Below the pieces are notes generated by a model. That model worked only from the letters and a program-made list of their open reading frames with translations, was not told where the DNA came from and searched no databases. This document shows positions 29,269 through 38,079 of a stretch of DNA of 64,000 nt, in pieces. Position numbers and translations under genes: made by a program. Position 1 is the stretch's first letter; every line of letters begins with the position of its first letter. Origin of the DNA: Tatumella morbirosei (GTDB lineage: Bacteria > Pseudomonadota > Gammaproteobacteria > Enterobacterales > Enterobacteriaceae); the NCBI RefSeq assembly GCF_000757425.2, contig NZ_JPKR02000005.1, positions 434,001 through 498,000 of the forward strand, written 5' to 3'.

Positions 29269-30585
29269 TTAGGACTGATGGTAAACAGGGATGGCCCCAA
29301 AGATAATGCCCCCCACCAGCAATGCCAGACTGATGAAGATCCCCCATTTGATGGAAAAACGTTGGTGGTCTCCAATATCAACCTTAGCCAGTCCGACCAG
29401 CAGGTAGACGGAAGGAACCAACGGGCTTAATAAATGAAACGGCTGCCCGACTATCGACGCCCTGGCAATCTCCTCTGCCGAAATACCGTAACCTGCCGCA
29501 GTCTGAGCAATTACCGGCAAAATGCCGAAGTAAAAAGCGTCATTAGACATAAAAAAGGTAAATGGCAGGCTGACTAATGCAGTAAAAATAGCCAGATAGG
29601 GCCCAAAACTATGCGGAATGACCGATAACAGGCTTTTTGCCATCGCATCGACCATCCCTGTCCCTGATAAAATGCCGGTAAAAACCCCCGCAGCAAAAAT
29701 TAAGGAAGTGACTGCCAGTACATTCCCGGCATGTGCGGCAATCCTGTCTTTTTGCTGTGAAAGAGAGGGGTAATTCAGCATAGCAGCGACAGCAAATGCC
29801 AGCATAAACAGGATCTGAATAGGCAGCGTACCCATCACCAACATCACCAGTAACACTGTTGTCAGTATCAGGTTAGGCCAGAACATTTTTGGCCGCAGAT
29901 GTTCTGAACCGGAGTCGTCATCTGACAGTCCTGACGTTGCGGGGCCTGCATACAAAGTCTCTGGCGAAATGACCCCCAGCCGACGGCGCTCCCGCAGGCC
30001 AAACCAGACCGCAACGCCTACCAGTGAACAACAAGCCAGCAGCATGGCTGGTATCATAGGGATAAAGATATCTAAAGCATCTATCCGGAGGGCCGCCGCG
30101 GCCCGGGCCGTGGGGCCTCCCCACGGCGATAAATTCATGATTCCGCTGGCCAGATTGACCAGACAGGTCATTGCCAGGATATTCATCCCCAGTTTGCGAT
30201 ACAGAGGCAAAAATGCCGCAATGGCAATCATATAGGTGGTTGAACTGTCTCCGTCCAGTGAGACCAGCAAGGTCAGAATAGCGGTCCCGGCCAGAACTTT
30301 CAGCGGATCACCGCGTACTATTTTCAGAATAAAGCGGACCAGTGGGTTAAACAGTCCTGCATCAATCATCAGACCAAAGTAAAGGATGGAAAATGTCAGC
30401 ATAACACCGGTCGGGGCCAGTTTTTTTACCCCGTCCAGCATCATCTCGCCTAATCCCTGATAAAATCCCCCTGCCAGTGCAAACAGGGTAGGCACGATGA
30501 TCAGGGCGATCAGGGCCGACATCCGTTTAGTCATGATCAAATACATAAAGCAGACGACCATTGCAAAGCCCAGTATAGTCAACAC
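29269..30585 (-). CDS. CitMHS-family citrate/carboxylate transporter
   Basis: A polytopic inner-membrane protein of 438 residues with about 11-12 hydrophobic segments. The frame opens at 30636, but the GTG at 30585, preceded by a run of six G, gives MLTILGFAMVVCFMYLI, the normal family N-terminus. Family blocks LVSLDGDSSTTYMIAIAA and NLASGIMNLSPWGGPTARAA are present. CitMHS proteins import citrate complexed with Mg2+ or Ca2+ with protons; related members carry other carboxylates. Adjacency to the aminotransferase suggests, but does not show, a role in amino- or keto-acid uptake. Confidence 0.87.
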   Translation of the reverse strand: MLTILGFAMVVCFMYLIMTKRMSALIALIIVPTLFALAGGFYQGLGEMMLDGVKKLAPTGVMLTFSILYFGLMIDAGLFNPLVRFILKIVRGDPLKVLAGTAILTLLVSLDGDSSTTYMIAIAAFLPLYRKLGMNILAMTCLVNLASGIMNLSPWGGPTARAAAALRIDALDIFIPMIPAMLLACCSLVGVAVWFGLRERRRLGVISPETLYAGPATSGLSDDDSGSEHLRPKMFWPNLILTTVLLVMLVMGTLPIQILFMLAFAVAAMLNYPSLSQQKDRIAAHAGNVLAVTSLIFAAGVFTGILSGTGMVDAMAKSLLSVIPHSFGPYLAIFTALVSLPFTFFMSNDAFYFGILPVIAQTAAGYGISAEEIARASIVGQPFHLLSPLVPSVYLLVGLAKVDIGDHQRFSIKWGIFISLALLVGGIIFGAIPVYHQS

Positions 30586-31022
30586 AATACACCCCCCGAC
30601 ATTATCCAATGTGCCCCATCTACGTATTTCCCACATCCGACAGGTTGCTTAGCCTTCCCTGAAACCTCCCTAAAAATAAACAATTTGAAACATATAGATC
30701 CAACCAAATCAAACTAGCAATAAACTGCAACAATTAAGTAACTTTCGCTCTAAAAATCGAGGTGCATCAAGTTTTGCAGGAGTAGTGCAATATTTTTGTG
30801 AACAGGATCGGGTCAGTCAGAGGAATGAGCAGCTGAAAACGGGCAGGCAAACGAGGCAGCAATAACAATGAAACCGGTATCATGAGTAGATATCGGTAAT
30901 ACCCGCCGGGAGAAATGTGTTCTGGCAGGGTTTCCGGACAACTCCCTCCGTCCGGGAAAACAGTCACATAACAATTGTGATACTCACAGGTCTGCAACAA
31001 TACTGGCAGCCTGTCTGAGAGA
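30586..31022. other. Intergenic region, no supported gene
   Basis: About 440 bp. The first 130 bp are A+T-rich and should contain the CitMHS promoter. A minus-strand frame at 30767-31060 overlaps the ribbon-helix-helix gene but is rich in proline and leucine, has no recognisable motif and is treated as chance. Confidence 0.5.
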
Positions 31023-31178
31023 TCAGTTGCTTTTTCTGAGTCTGATACGGCAGGCTTCAATCACCCAGGCAGAAAAGTTCTCACTACTTTCTTTCTTCAG
31101 AGATTCCTGAATATCATTCAGCATATGGTGCGGAAAGCGAATATGTTTAGCGCGTGTTTTCGAGGTGCTCATTTTCAT
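31023..31178 (-). CDS. Tiny ribbon-helix-helix protein (YlcI/YnfO-like)
   Basis: A 51-codon gene that is easy to miss. The product begins MKMSTSKTRAKHIRFPHHML and ends EACRIRLRKSN. The order beta-strand (HIRFPHH), helix (MLNDIQESLKK), turn and second helix (FSAWVIEACRIRL) fits the Arc/MetJ ribbon-helix-helix DNA-binding fold, and the pattern of charged residues resembles the phage-derived YlcI/YnfO family. The start is ATG 31178 or the in-frame ATG at 31172. An A+T-rich promoter-like stretch lies upstream. No toxin partner is recognisable. It may regulate itself or be a phage remnant. Confidence 0.6.
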   Translation of the reverse strand: MKMSTSKTRAKHIRFPHHMLNDIQESLKKESSENFSAWVIEACRIRLRKSN

Positions 31179-31927
31179 TACTTAGGATTCCTTTAACTCT
31201 TTGCTAACATTTATTTAGTATTTATGACCAAAATAAAACAAAATTATAATATTCTGACGATATTAAGAATGTTCAAAATTCTAAAGAATTATATATTCAG
31301 ATAAAACCAGTCAGGTAAAAAATGTGGAAAACGGCCAGGTTATGCCGGAAGGCAGCATAAATAACCAGATTTTCGACGGTGCAAATTTATTTGTAGTGAG
31401 ATCTCTGCATACCTCCGGCATTTCAGGCGGCGAAGCCGGGGCAGTAAGCCTCTGCAAGGGTCTGGCGCTGGAATGTGATAACAAAATTTACCGTGATTCA
31501 CTGCAACTGTGGCGTCATCCTGAGTTATTACAGCAGATTTTAATATTTCTATTAATGAATTTTTGTTCCAGAGAATGTGTCTGTCACAATAAATAACCTT
31601 CGGTTATCTGAGTAAATGCCGGAAATAGAGCTATGCCGTACCTCAGCGGAGAAAAACATATTGTCAGTGGCCACCCTCAGCCAGAGATAAATAAAGGATA
31701 AAGAAAGATTGGCCGGTAAATTAGCCCGTGAGGTATGAGAGATGCCCCCTGAATCTGTCTGGCAGGTGAAGTATTACGGACAGGTTATCTTCAGGATAAT
31801 GATAACCATTAAACCTGCACTGACCAGACCAGGAATGAAGGATGAAATAAAGAGTCACAGCCTCCCAGCGCGAAGCATCGCCCGGGAAACAGGTCCGGAC
31901 GATCTTCCGCAGGAGGTTTAACAGCCC
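31179..31927. other. Intergenic region with an orphan Fur-box-like site
   Basis: About 750 bp between the ribbon-helix-helix gene and the 3' end of the siderophore receptor. A plus-strand frame at 31324-31596 (90 codons) has no family resemblance and no clear ribosome-binding site. A small hairpin ATAACC-TTCG-GGTTAT-like with a UUCG-type loop lies at about 31596-31610. A good Fur-like site lies at 31795-31813. Confidence 0.5.
31795..31813. promoter_or_regulatory. Fur-box-like site without an obvious target gene
   Basis: GATAATGATAACCATTAAA matches 16 of 19 positions of the classical Fur consensus (GATAATGATAATCATTATC). It lies downstream of the receptor gene, not in front of any recognised start, so it may serve an unannotated small RNA or a lost gene. 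Confidence 0.5.
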
Positions 31928-34078
31928 TTAGAAATGGTAATTCGCGCCCACCTGCCAGCTGCGGTCACGGCCAATCCAGCAATAACTGCTGCTGTAACAC
32001 GTGTAAGTCATCTTATTCGTCAGGTTCTGGGCGCCAGCTTTCAGCGTCAGACCTTTCAGTGATGAACTCAGCACACCCATATCATAGCTGACGGCCAGAT
32101 CGTACTGAGTGTTGCCCCCGACAGGCGGTAATGAGTTATCTTCCGTGATCTCACTTTTCCCGGTGTAACGCAGACCCGCCCCCAGCATCAGACCATTCAG
32201 TACACCGTGATTAAAGGTGTAATCGCCCCACAGATTAAAGCTGTTCAGCGGCACCTGAGTGGCGCGTTTGCCCTGATAATAGTCATCCTGAGTATTCACC
32301 GCGTGGGTATAGGCATAATTGGCAATGATATTCACATTGTCGGTCGGCCGGCTGACCACGCCAAACTCCGCGCCCTTAGAGGTGACTTCACCAGTCTGCC
32401 GGTAATTAAGTAACCCGGCAGAAGTATAGGTATAGTCGGTTGTCAGAACATTTTTCTGTTTAATCTGGAAGACCGAGGCTGTCAGAGTGGTGGCATAATC
32501 CGACAGCAGGTATTTTACCCCGCCTTCCAGCTGCTTGCTGGTCGTTGCTTTTGCCTGGCTGGCGGTCAAAGTTCCTTGCGGTGATACCGGCAGAAAACCT
32601 TCAGAATAACTCAGATAAGGCGCAATACCGTTACTGAACTGATACAACGCGCCCAGCCGTTTGGTGACTTTATGCTGATCAATAGACGCTTTACTTCCGC
32701 CATCCAGATAATCCGTAGTAGTTGACTGATAGTCGTCGTAACGGGCGCTGGCCAGCAGGTTAAGACCACCAAACTCCAGCTGGTCCTGCAGATAATAGCC
32801 TCGCTGGTTGAAACTCAGGCGATCATTCGTCGCTGTATACAGGTCCAGATTACTGCTGGTGACCTGGCTGTAGTCAGGGTCCAGCATATTGATGGAAGGA
32901 TACTGAGTCCCGTATCGCCAGGTCATATGGGAATTCAGGTGCTGATAGTCGAACCCGGCCAGCAGATGGTTCTGCCAGTCGCCAAAGCTGAAGGTTTTGG
33001 TCAGTTGGTTGTCGATATTAAAGCTGTCGACACTCTCATCGGTGGTATAACCGAACCGGGACAGATCGGTATCACTGCTGCCGGTGCCGGTGGAGTAGAT
33101 ACTGCGCTGATGGCTGTCGAGGGTGAAATAACGGGCACGCTGTACCACGCCCCAGCCACTGTCAAACTGATGTTCAAAACTGTAACCCAGCATCCCTTCA
33201 CGCTGTTTAAATCCGCTCCAGTGGTCGCCGGCATAGGCGCGGCGGGATGCATAACCACTTTGCAGATAGGCCAGTGGCAGCGGATTCGAGGGTGTGAGGC
33301 TGGGCATATCTTCATATAACGCACTCAGCGTCAGCCGGGTCTGAGCATCCGGGCGCCAGCTGACCGACGGGGCTATCAGATAACTTTCGTGCTTAGTGGT
33401 CTTCGCCTGATCATTACCCTCACTGCCTTTGGCAATCAGACGATAATCCCAGTTGCTGTCTGCAATACGGCCCGTAGAATCGATATAGCCCTCTTTGAGG
33501 CTGCGGTTGCCGGTGTTAAATCCGACATCGGTACTCTGCTCTGACTGTGGCTGCTTGCCCTGAATATTGACCAGGCCGCCCGGAGAGGCATTGCCGTACA
33601 GCACAGAGGAAGGGCCTTTCAGAATATCGACCTTATCTATCAGAATCGGATCGATAAACGCTTTGGTATTTCCTGCAACATTGTAAGGCAGTTCCAGACC
33701 GTCAAAATACTCGTGTTCAGCATCGAAACCCCGAATCTTATATTCGCTCATATAGGTGGTGGAACCACGCAGCTCCGTGGATACACCTGCCTCATAACGC
33801 AGGATTTCATTCAGCGAATTGGCATGACGTTTTTCGATTTCCTGATGGCTAATCGAATCTGCAGCCTGTGGGGTTCGGCTTTCGGGGACGGCCGATTTTG
33901 TCGCGCTGTTAATATAGGGAGCAACCGCATTCTGCTGACCACCCGGACTGCCATTGGCTGTGACCACTAACGTGTCGGTGGTAGCCGCCTGAACTACAGG
34001 CATCAGGGCGAATGCGCTGGTCACCGCCAGAGCACAACAATGCAGACGAAAGTGCGCTGTCTTAACTTGCCTTGCCAT
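31928..34078 (-). CDS. TonB-dependent siderophore receptor, hydroxamate (FoxA/FhuA) type
   Basis: An outer-membrane ferric-siderophore receptor of about 716 residues. The ATG at 34078 gives a signal peptide ending VVQAATTD; a TonB box TDTLVVTA follows at once. The plug domain includes SISHQEIEKR, YKIRGFDAEHEYFDGLELP and KGPSSVLYGNASPGGLVNI; a 22-strand barrel follows and ends with F. The C-terminal YTCYSSSYCWIGRDRSWQ carries the paired cysteines and G-x-x-R of FhuA/FoxA/FcuA-type hydroxamate receptors. It lies 125 bp downstream of a PchR-like regulator on the same strand, which probably activates it in the presence of the siderophore. Confidence 0.9.
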   Translation of the reverse strand: MARQVKTAHFRLHCCALAVTSAFALMPVVQAATTDTLVVTANGSPGGQQNAVAPYINSATKSAVPESRTPQAADSISHQEIEKRHANSLNEILRYEAGVSTELRGSTTYMSEYKIRGFDAEHEYFDGLELPYNVAGNTKAFIDPILIDKVDILKGPSSVLYGNASPGGLVNIQGKQPQSEQSTDVGFNTGNRSLKEGYIDSTGRIADSNWDYRLIAKGSEGNDQAKTTKHESYLIAPSVSWRPDAQTRLTLSALYEDMPSLTPSNPLPLAYLQSGYASRRAYAGDHWSGFKQREGMLGYSFEHQFDSGWGVVQRARYFTLDSHQRSIYSTGTGSSDTDLSRFGYTTDESVDSFNIDNQLTKTFSFGDWQNHLLAGFDYQHLNSHMTWRYGTQYPSINMLDPDYSQVTSSNLDLYTATNDRLSFNQRGYYLQDQLEFGGLNLLASARYDDYQSTTTDYLDGGSKASIDQHKVTKRLGALYQFSNGIAPYLSYSEGFLPVSPQGTLTASQAKATTSKQLEGGVKYLLSDYATTLTASVFQIKQKNVLTTDYTYTSAGLLNYRQTGEVTSKGAEFGVVSRPTDNVNIIANYAYTHAVNTQDDYYQGKRATQVPLNSFNLWGDYTFNHGVLNGLMLGAGLRYTGKSEITEDNSLPPVGGNTQYDLAVSYDMGVLSSSLKGLTLKAGAQNLTNKMTYTCYSSSYCWIGRDRSWQVGANYHF

Positions 34079-34203
34079 AAAAAATATCACCATTTCTTAT
34101 TGTCAGTAGACGCCTATTATTGCGTTGTTAGGCGGCCTGGCGACTATGCCTGGTGACGGGTTGTGTATGATAAACGACAAAAACCAGCTATCCTGGCGTA
34201 TTT

Positions 34204-35178
34204 TTACGCACGCAACGCCAGTTGTGAGGTCAGATGACTCGGGCTGACGCCGTAGCGTCGCCGGAAGGCTGTCGCAAAATTAGTGGCATGCTGATAGCCG
34301 GACATCCAGGCCGCCTGCTGCACACTGTAGCCCTGTTGCAGATAACGACGGGCCAGTGCCAATCGGCAATCGCGCAGATAGTTGAATACCGAATCCCCGT
34401 ACGCCTGGCGAAATTTAGTCCGCAGACTGCTGCTGCTCATCGCTGCCGTTTTCGCCAGTGATTCCAGCGAATGATTTTTCTCGGGGCTGGACTCGAGCAA
34501 CTGCCGCACCGCCTCCAGCCGGTGATGATCACCCGGTAATGTCAAGAAGCGTGCCCCTTCCGGCTCACTCAGCTGATTCAGTGTCAACCCCAGTAGCTGC
34601 AACATCAGTCCTTCCAGCATCAGTTCTCTGGCGACTGCAGTTGCCTGACGGCTAATCGCAAAACGCATACTGACCTGCATATATTCAGGAAGATTCCAGA
34701 CTGCAACTGGGGCCCGGGTACGTTGCCAGCTCTCCGTGAGAGCCGCCAGTGGTGACGGGGCCTGACATTGCGCAGAGTTCATACCCAGTGAAACTGTCAC
34801 CAGCCGCTGATCTTTCTGGTGGCTGGCTGAAAGGATGGATTGTCTACCCAGCCTGGTGCTCATAGCGGTGCCCGGCGACATCCGGACCGGTTTGCCGTTG
34901 AGGCGTAAATCCACATGGCCGTCCAGTACCACCAGCAAATAGAGCGGTGAACTCCCCACCGAGGTCGACTCATATGGTTGCAGGATTTGCAGATCAGAAT
35001 GAGTCACACTCATTCCGGAGGCCAGCCGCCACTCTTCCACCTGTCCTCTGACAACATCGATACTCTGATCCTCATCCCCGGCAGGAAAACGGTAGTCAAT
35101 GGCATAGCGATGTCCGAATTCACGAAAATCCGCAATCCGGAATAACCGTTCATCAGTGTCGGAAGATAGGCTGTTCAT
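34204..35178 (-). CDS. PchR-like AraC regulator of siderophore uptake
   Basis: A 324-residue AraC-type protein with a variable N-terminal sensing domain (residues 1-210) and a C-terminal double HTH (about 225-322, with LAKTAAMSSSSLRTKFRQAYG and AAWMSGYQHATNFATAFRRRYG). The overall layout is that of PchR/YbtA, which bind ferric siderophore and activate the cognate receptor. It lies directly upstream of a hydroxamate-type receptor and carries a strong Fur box in its promoter, so iron control through Fur and activation by siderophore are both expected. Confidence 0.85.
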   Translation of the reverse strand: MNSLSSDTDERLFRIADFREFGHRYAIDYRFPAGDEDQSIDVVRGQVEEWRLASGMSVTHSDLQILQPYESTSVGSSPLYLLVVLDGHVDLRLNGKPVRMSPGTAMSTRLGRQSILSASHQKDQRLVTVSLGMNSAQCQAPSPLAALTESWQRTRAPVAVWNLPEYMQVSMRFAISRQATAVARELMLEGLMLQLLGLTLNQLSEPEGARFLTLPGDHHRLEAVRQLLESSPEKNHSLESLAKTAAMSSSSLRTKFRQAYGDSVFNYLRDCRLALARRYLQQGYSVQQAAWMSGYQHATNFATAFRRRYGVSPSHLTSQLALRA

Positions 35179-35262
35179 AGAAAGTAACCGGCAATGGCAA
35201 AATAAGTATTCGCTGGTGAATTATTGGCCGGCATTTTACCACTGTGGATAGCGGAGAGTAAA

Positions 35263-35282
35263 TTAAATGATACTCATTTTCA
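35263..35282. promoter_or_regulatory. Fur box upstream of the PchR-like gene
   Basis: Inside this site TGATACT-C-ATTTTCA (35268-35282) matches 12 of 14 positions of the 7-1-7 Fur motif TGATAAT-N-ATTATCA. It lies about 85-105 bp upstream of the regulator start, within a suitable promoter region. Confidence 0.75.
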
Positions 35283-35340
35283 TTTGTGGAGGGGTACAGC
35301 AAAAAAGGTCAGAAGAGTCAGTGAGGTGGGAGAGAATACA

Positions 35341-35363
35341 CACCGGGAGCAAAGCTCCCGGTG
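35341..35363. terminator. Perfect 10-bp hairpin after the MFS gene
   Basis: CACCGGGAGC-AAA-GCTCCCGGTG lies 6 bp beyond the MFS stop codon. The T-tract is poor in both directions, so it may be a terminator of moderate strength or an mRNA-stabilising hairpin. Confidence 0.6.
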
Positions 35364-35369
35364 CAGCGA

Positions 35370-36572
35370 TCAACTATGCAGATGGCGACTACACAGACGA
35401 ACCACCAGCGCTGCCAGTGCAGCCAGAATTGACAGAATAACAACGCCGTTCCAGCCACCGTGAGTCAGCGCCAGACTTCCCAGTGCAGAACCTGCTGCCA
35501 TCCCGATAAAAACGGTGGTGAACAGTAATGCATTCAGACGGCTACGTGCTTCCGGCACCAGCCGGAATACGATGGTCTGGTGAGCGACCAGTGAGGCCTG
35601 AATACCCAGGTCAAAGATAACCGCACTGATCACAATCAGAACCAGTTTTCCCTCCGCAGGCAGCAGCGGCATCGGTAACATAATCGCAAAGGCAACTATC
35701 ACCAATCCTGCCCCAAGCTGAGTAACCCGCGCCGGGCCAATACGATCGGCCATGCCTCCTGCCAGCGGTGCGGCCAGGGCACCTGCTGCACCGGCCAGGC
35801 CAAATGCCCCGGCCACAGCACTGTCCAGATGAAAATCCTGATATAGCATTAATGCCAGTGTTGACCAAAACGCACTGAATGCCACCGATAACAAGCCCTG
35901 CGCGTACGCCGCACGGCGCAATGCTGTGTGCTCATGCCACAGTTTCCACAGCGAATGCATCAGTGAAGTCCAGGGAACCGGAGCTGATGGACGAAATGCC
36001 GGGAGAATTCGCCATAATGCCAGAGTAATCAGTAATACCGAGGCGGCTGCAATAAAATAGAGATTACGCCAGCCCAGATATTCGCCAATCAAACCACTGA
36101 CCACCCGCGATAACAAAATTCCTGTCAGTAGTCCTGTCATTACCGTGCCGACTATCTTCCCGCGGCTATGCTCCGGAGCCAGTGCCGCCGAGGCCGGAAC
36201 GATATCCTGTGCCACCGTGGCGGCAAGCCCGGTCAGCAGGCTGGCAGCCAGTAATAAATTCAGGTCGGGTGAAATACCGCACAGCAGTAATGCAACCACC
36301 AGCAACATACCTTTCAGTGCAATCAGTTTCCGCCGGTCAAACCGGTCTCCCAACGGGGTGAGCAGTAAAATACCCAGTGCGTAGCCAATCTGGGTCAGCA
36401 TCGGGATCATACCTGACTGGGAGGTTGTGGCATTAAACTGCTTGCCCATAATACCCAGCATTGGCTGACTGTAATAAATGGAAGCCACTGTCAGTCCGGC
36501 ACCGGCAGCCAGAGTAAACAGTAACGGGGCTGATAATTTCTCTTCGTTCATGGTCTGCTCGATTGCTGACAT
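35370..36572 (-). CDS. MFS transporter, DHA1 drug-efflux type
   Basis: A 400-residue, 12-helix major facilitator protein. The motif GDRFDRRKLIALKGM in the loop after helix 2 is the MFS signature (G-D-R-x-x-R-R), and a similar GGMADRIGPARV occurs in the second half. It is closest in style to the AraJ/YgaY-type efflux group. GGAGAAATTATC precedes the ATG. A divergent LysR gene begins 94 bp away, a common exporter-regulator pairing. The substrate cannot be read from sequence. Confidence 0.86.
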   Translation of the reverse strand: MSAIEQTMNEEKLSAPLLFTLAAGAGLTVASIYYSQPMLGIMGKQFNATTSQSGMIPMLTQIGYALGILLLTPLGDRFDRRKLIALKGMLLVVALLLCGISPDLNLLLAASLLTGLAATVAQDIVPASAALAPEHSRGKIVGTVMTGLLTGILLSRVVSGLIGEYLGWRNLYFIAAASVLLITLALWRILPAFRPSAPVPWTSLMHSLWKLWHEHTALRRAAYAQGLLSVAFSAFWSTLALMLYQDFHLDSAVAGAFGLAGAAGALAAPLAGGMADRIGPARVTQLGAGLVIVAFAIMLPMPLLPAEGKLVLIVISAVIFDLGIQASLVAHQTIVFRLVPEARSRLNALLFTTVFIGMAAGSALGSLALTHGGWNGVVILSILAALAALVVRLCSRHLHS

Positions 36573-36666
36573 GATAATTTCTCCGAATCAGGGTTGCATT
36601 AAGTAGACCTGAACTCTTTAATGCATGGTAGTCGCAAATTAAACAAAACTGTTATACGTGGTGCGT

Positions 36667-37605
36667 ATGAAAGAGATCTCAGCCGGCAGCATAGACCGTA
36701 TTGAACTGATGCAAACCTTTATTCGTATTGTGGAAAGTGGCAGCCTGTCGGCCTGCGCCCGCCAGCTAGATGTCAGCCAACCTACCGTGAGCCGACGATT
36801 ACAGGCATTAGAGAAAATGCTGGGTCAGAAACTTATCCTGCGTACCACCCATGCATTGAAACTAACCGATGACGGAGAACGCTGTTACAGTCGTGCGCGG
36901 CAGCTGGTCGGTAACTGGTATGCTTTGGAAGATGAACTGACCAATACCCATGACGAACCAGTAGGGACACTACGCGTACGGGTACCCCATGCCTTTGGCC
37001 AGGACCAAATGATAGAGCCGTTGGTCGGCTGGCTGCAAAAATCTCCGGCCCTGAACGTGGAGTGGATGCTGAATGACCGGACACCGGATTTTGTCGCCGA
37101 AAACATTGACTGCGCAATACAGGTAGGTGCTCTCAATGACCCCGGACTGGTTGCCATCCAGATAGCCGAAGTTCCGCGCCGCATGGTGGCAACGCCTGAT
37201 CTGTTGGTCCGTTCCACGCCACTGCAAACTCTTGAGCAACTCGCTGCCCTGCCCTGGCTGTCCCTCAGTACCTTCTACCGTACCGAAATCACCCTGAAAC
37301 ATCAGTCTGACGGCCAAAGCAGAACCATTACCATCAGTCCGAGATTATACAGTGACAGTATTTACGCCATCAGAAAAGCCGCGCTGTCAGGAATGGGGGT
37401 TGGCCTGGTATCGTCATGGCTGGTAGAAGAAGACCTTGCTACCGGCCGGTTGCAGGAGCCACTTCCCGAATGGCAGGCCCCGCCACTGCCGGTATGGCTG
37501 ACTTACCCCTGGGCTAGTTACTATCCCGCCAGGTTACGTCATTTTTTCAGCCTGATAAAACAAGTGATGCCAACCCTGACCGGCACACGGCCGGCGGGCA
37601 GGTAA
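36667..37605 (+). CDS. LysR-family transcriptional regulator
   Basis: A protein of 312 residues from ATG 36667 (GTG at 36658 is an alternative start three codons upstream; neither has a clear ribosome-binding site). The HTH lies at about residues 15-70 (ARQLDVSQPTVSRRLQALEKMLG) and the effector domain follows. It belongs to the CrgA-like branch and is divergent from the MFS exporter, its likely target. Confidence 0.84.
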   Translation: MKEISAGSIDRIELMQTFIRIVESGSLSACARQLDVSQPTVSRRLQALEKMLGQKLILRTTHALKLTDDGERCYSRARQLVGNWYALEDELTNTHDEPVGTLRVRVPHAFGQDQMIEPLVGWLQKSPALNVEWMLNDRTPDFVAENIDCAIQVGALNDPGLVAIQIAEVPRRMVATPDLLVRSTPLQTLEQLAALPWLSLSTFYRTEITLKHQSDGQSRTITISPRLYSDSIYAIRKAALSGMGVGLVSSWLVEEDLATGRLQEPLPEWQAPPLPVWLTYPWASYYPARLRHFFSLIKQVMPTLTGTRPAGR

Positions 37606-38079
37606 GCCCTGCGCCTGCCAGAAAAAGACACAAAAAGTCACAGTTATTTTTTATACAGAATCCGTTATTTACCATGAGGCATAACGAATCATGTTATTGC
37701 TGCCAGAACCCGGTACCACCAGATAATATCCTGGAGTCAGGAAATCACAGTTCTGATTCTGCCGGGATATCTGCCGCTGCCGAAAACCACCATTAACCCA
37801 TTGAAATTAAAATACATTCAGGAATAACGCACCCGTTATCGCCAAAAAACACTCCCTGAGAAATTCTTCTGACAACTCAAAAATAACGACAATCAACCGG
37901 ATAAAACATCACACTTAGTGGTGATTAACCAGCATAAAATTCCGAATAAACCCTTAAAAAAATACAGCAGATGATTATTTGCATGCTATATTCAGAAACT
38001 TAAGGTAAACATTTATTTAACCTTTAACTACATTTCTTTACTAAGAGTAGGGGTATTTATCTTCTTTGGGGATGTTTCG
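37606..38079. other. Intergenic region upstream of gcd
   Basis: About 470 bp, A+T-rich in the last 250 bp. It should hold the gcd promoter; in relatives gcd responds to cAMP-CRP and growth phase, but I cannot identify a convincing CRP site by eye. No gene, repeat or terminator seen. Confidence 0.5.

Noticed and set aside
30767-31060. Minus-strand frame overlapping the ribbon-helix-helix gene, considered as a toxin partner
   Set aside because: Pro/Leu-rich composition, no motif, and the overlap would be out of frame inside a better-supported gene.
31324-31596. Plus-strand frame of 90 codons downstream of the ribbon-helix-helix gene
   Set aside because: No clear ribosome-binding site, no recognisable domain, irregular composition.
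31814-31927. Possible RyhB-like small RNA beside the orphan Fur box
   Set aside because: I looked for the conserved RyhB core and a terminator on both strands and found neither.
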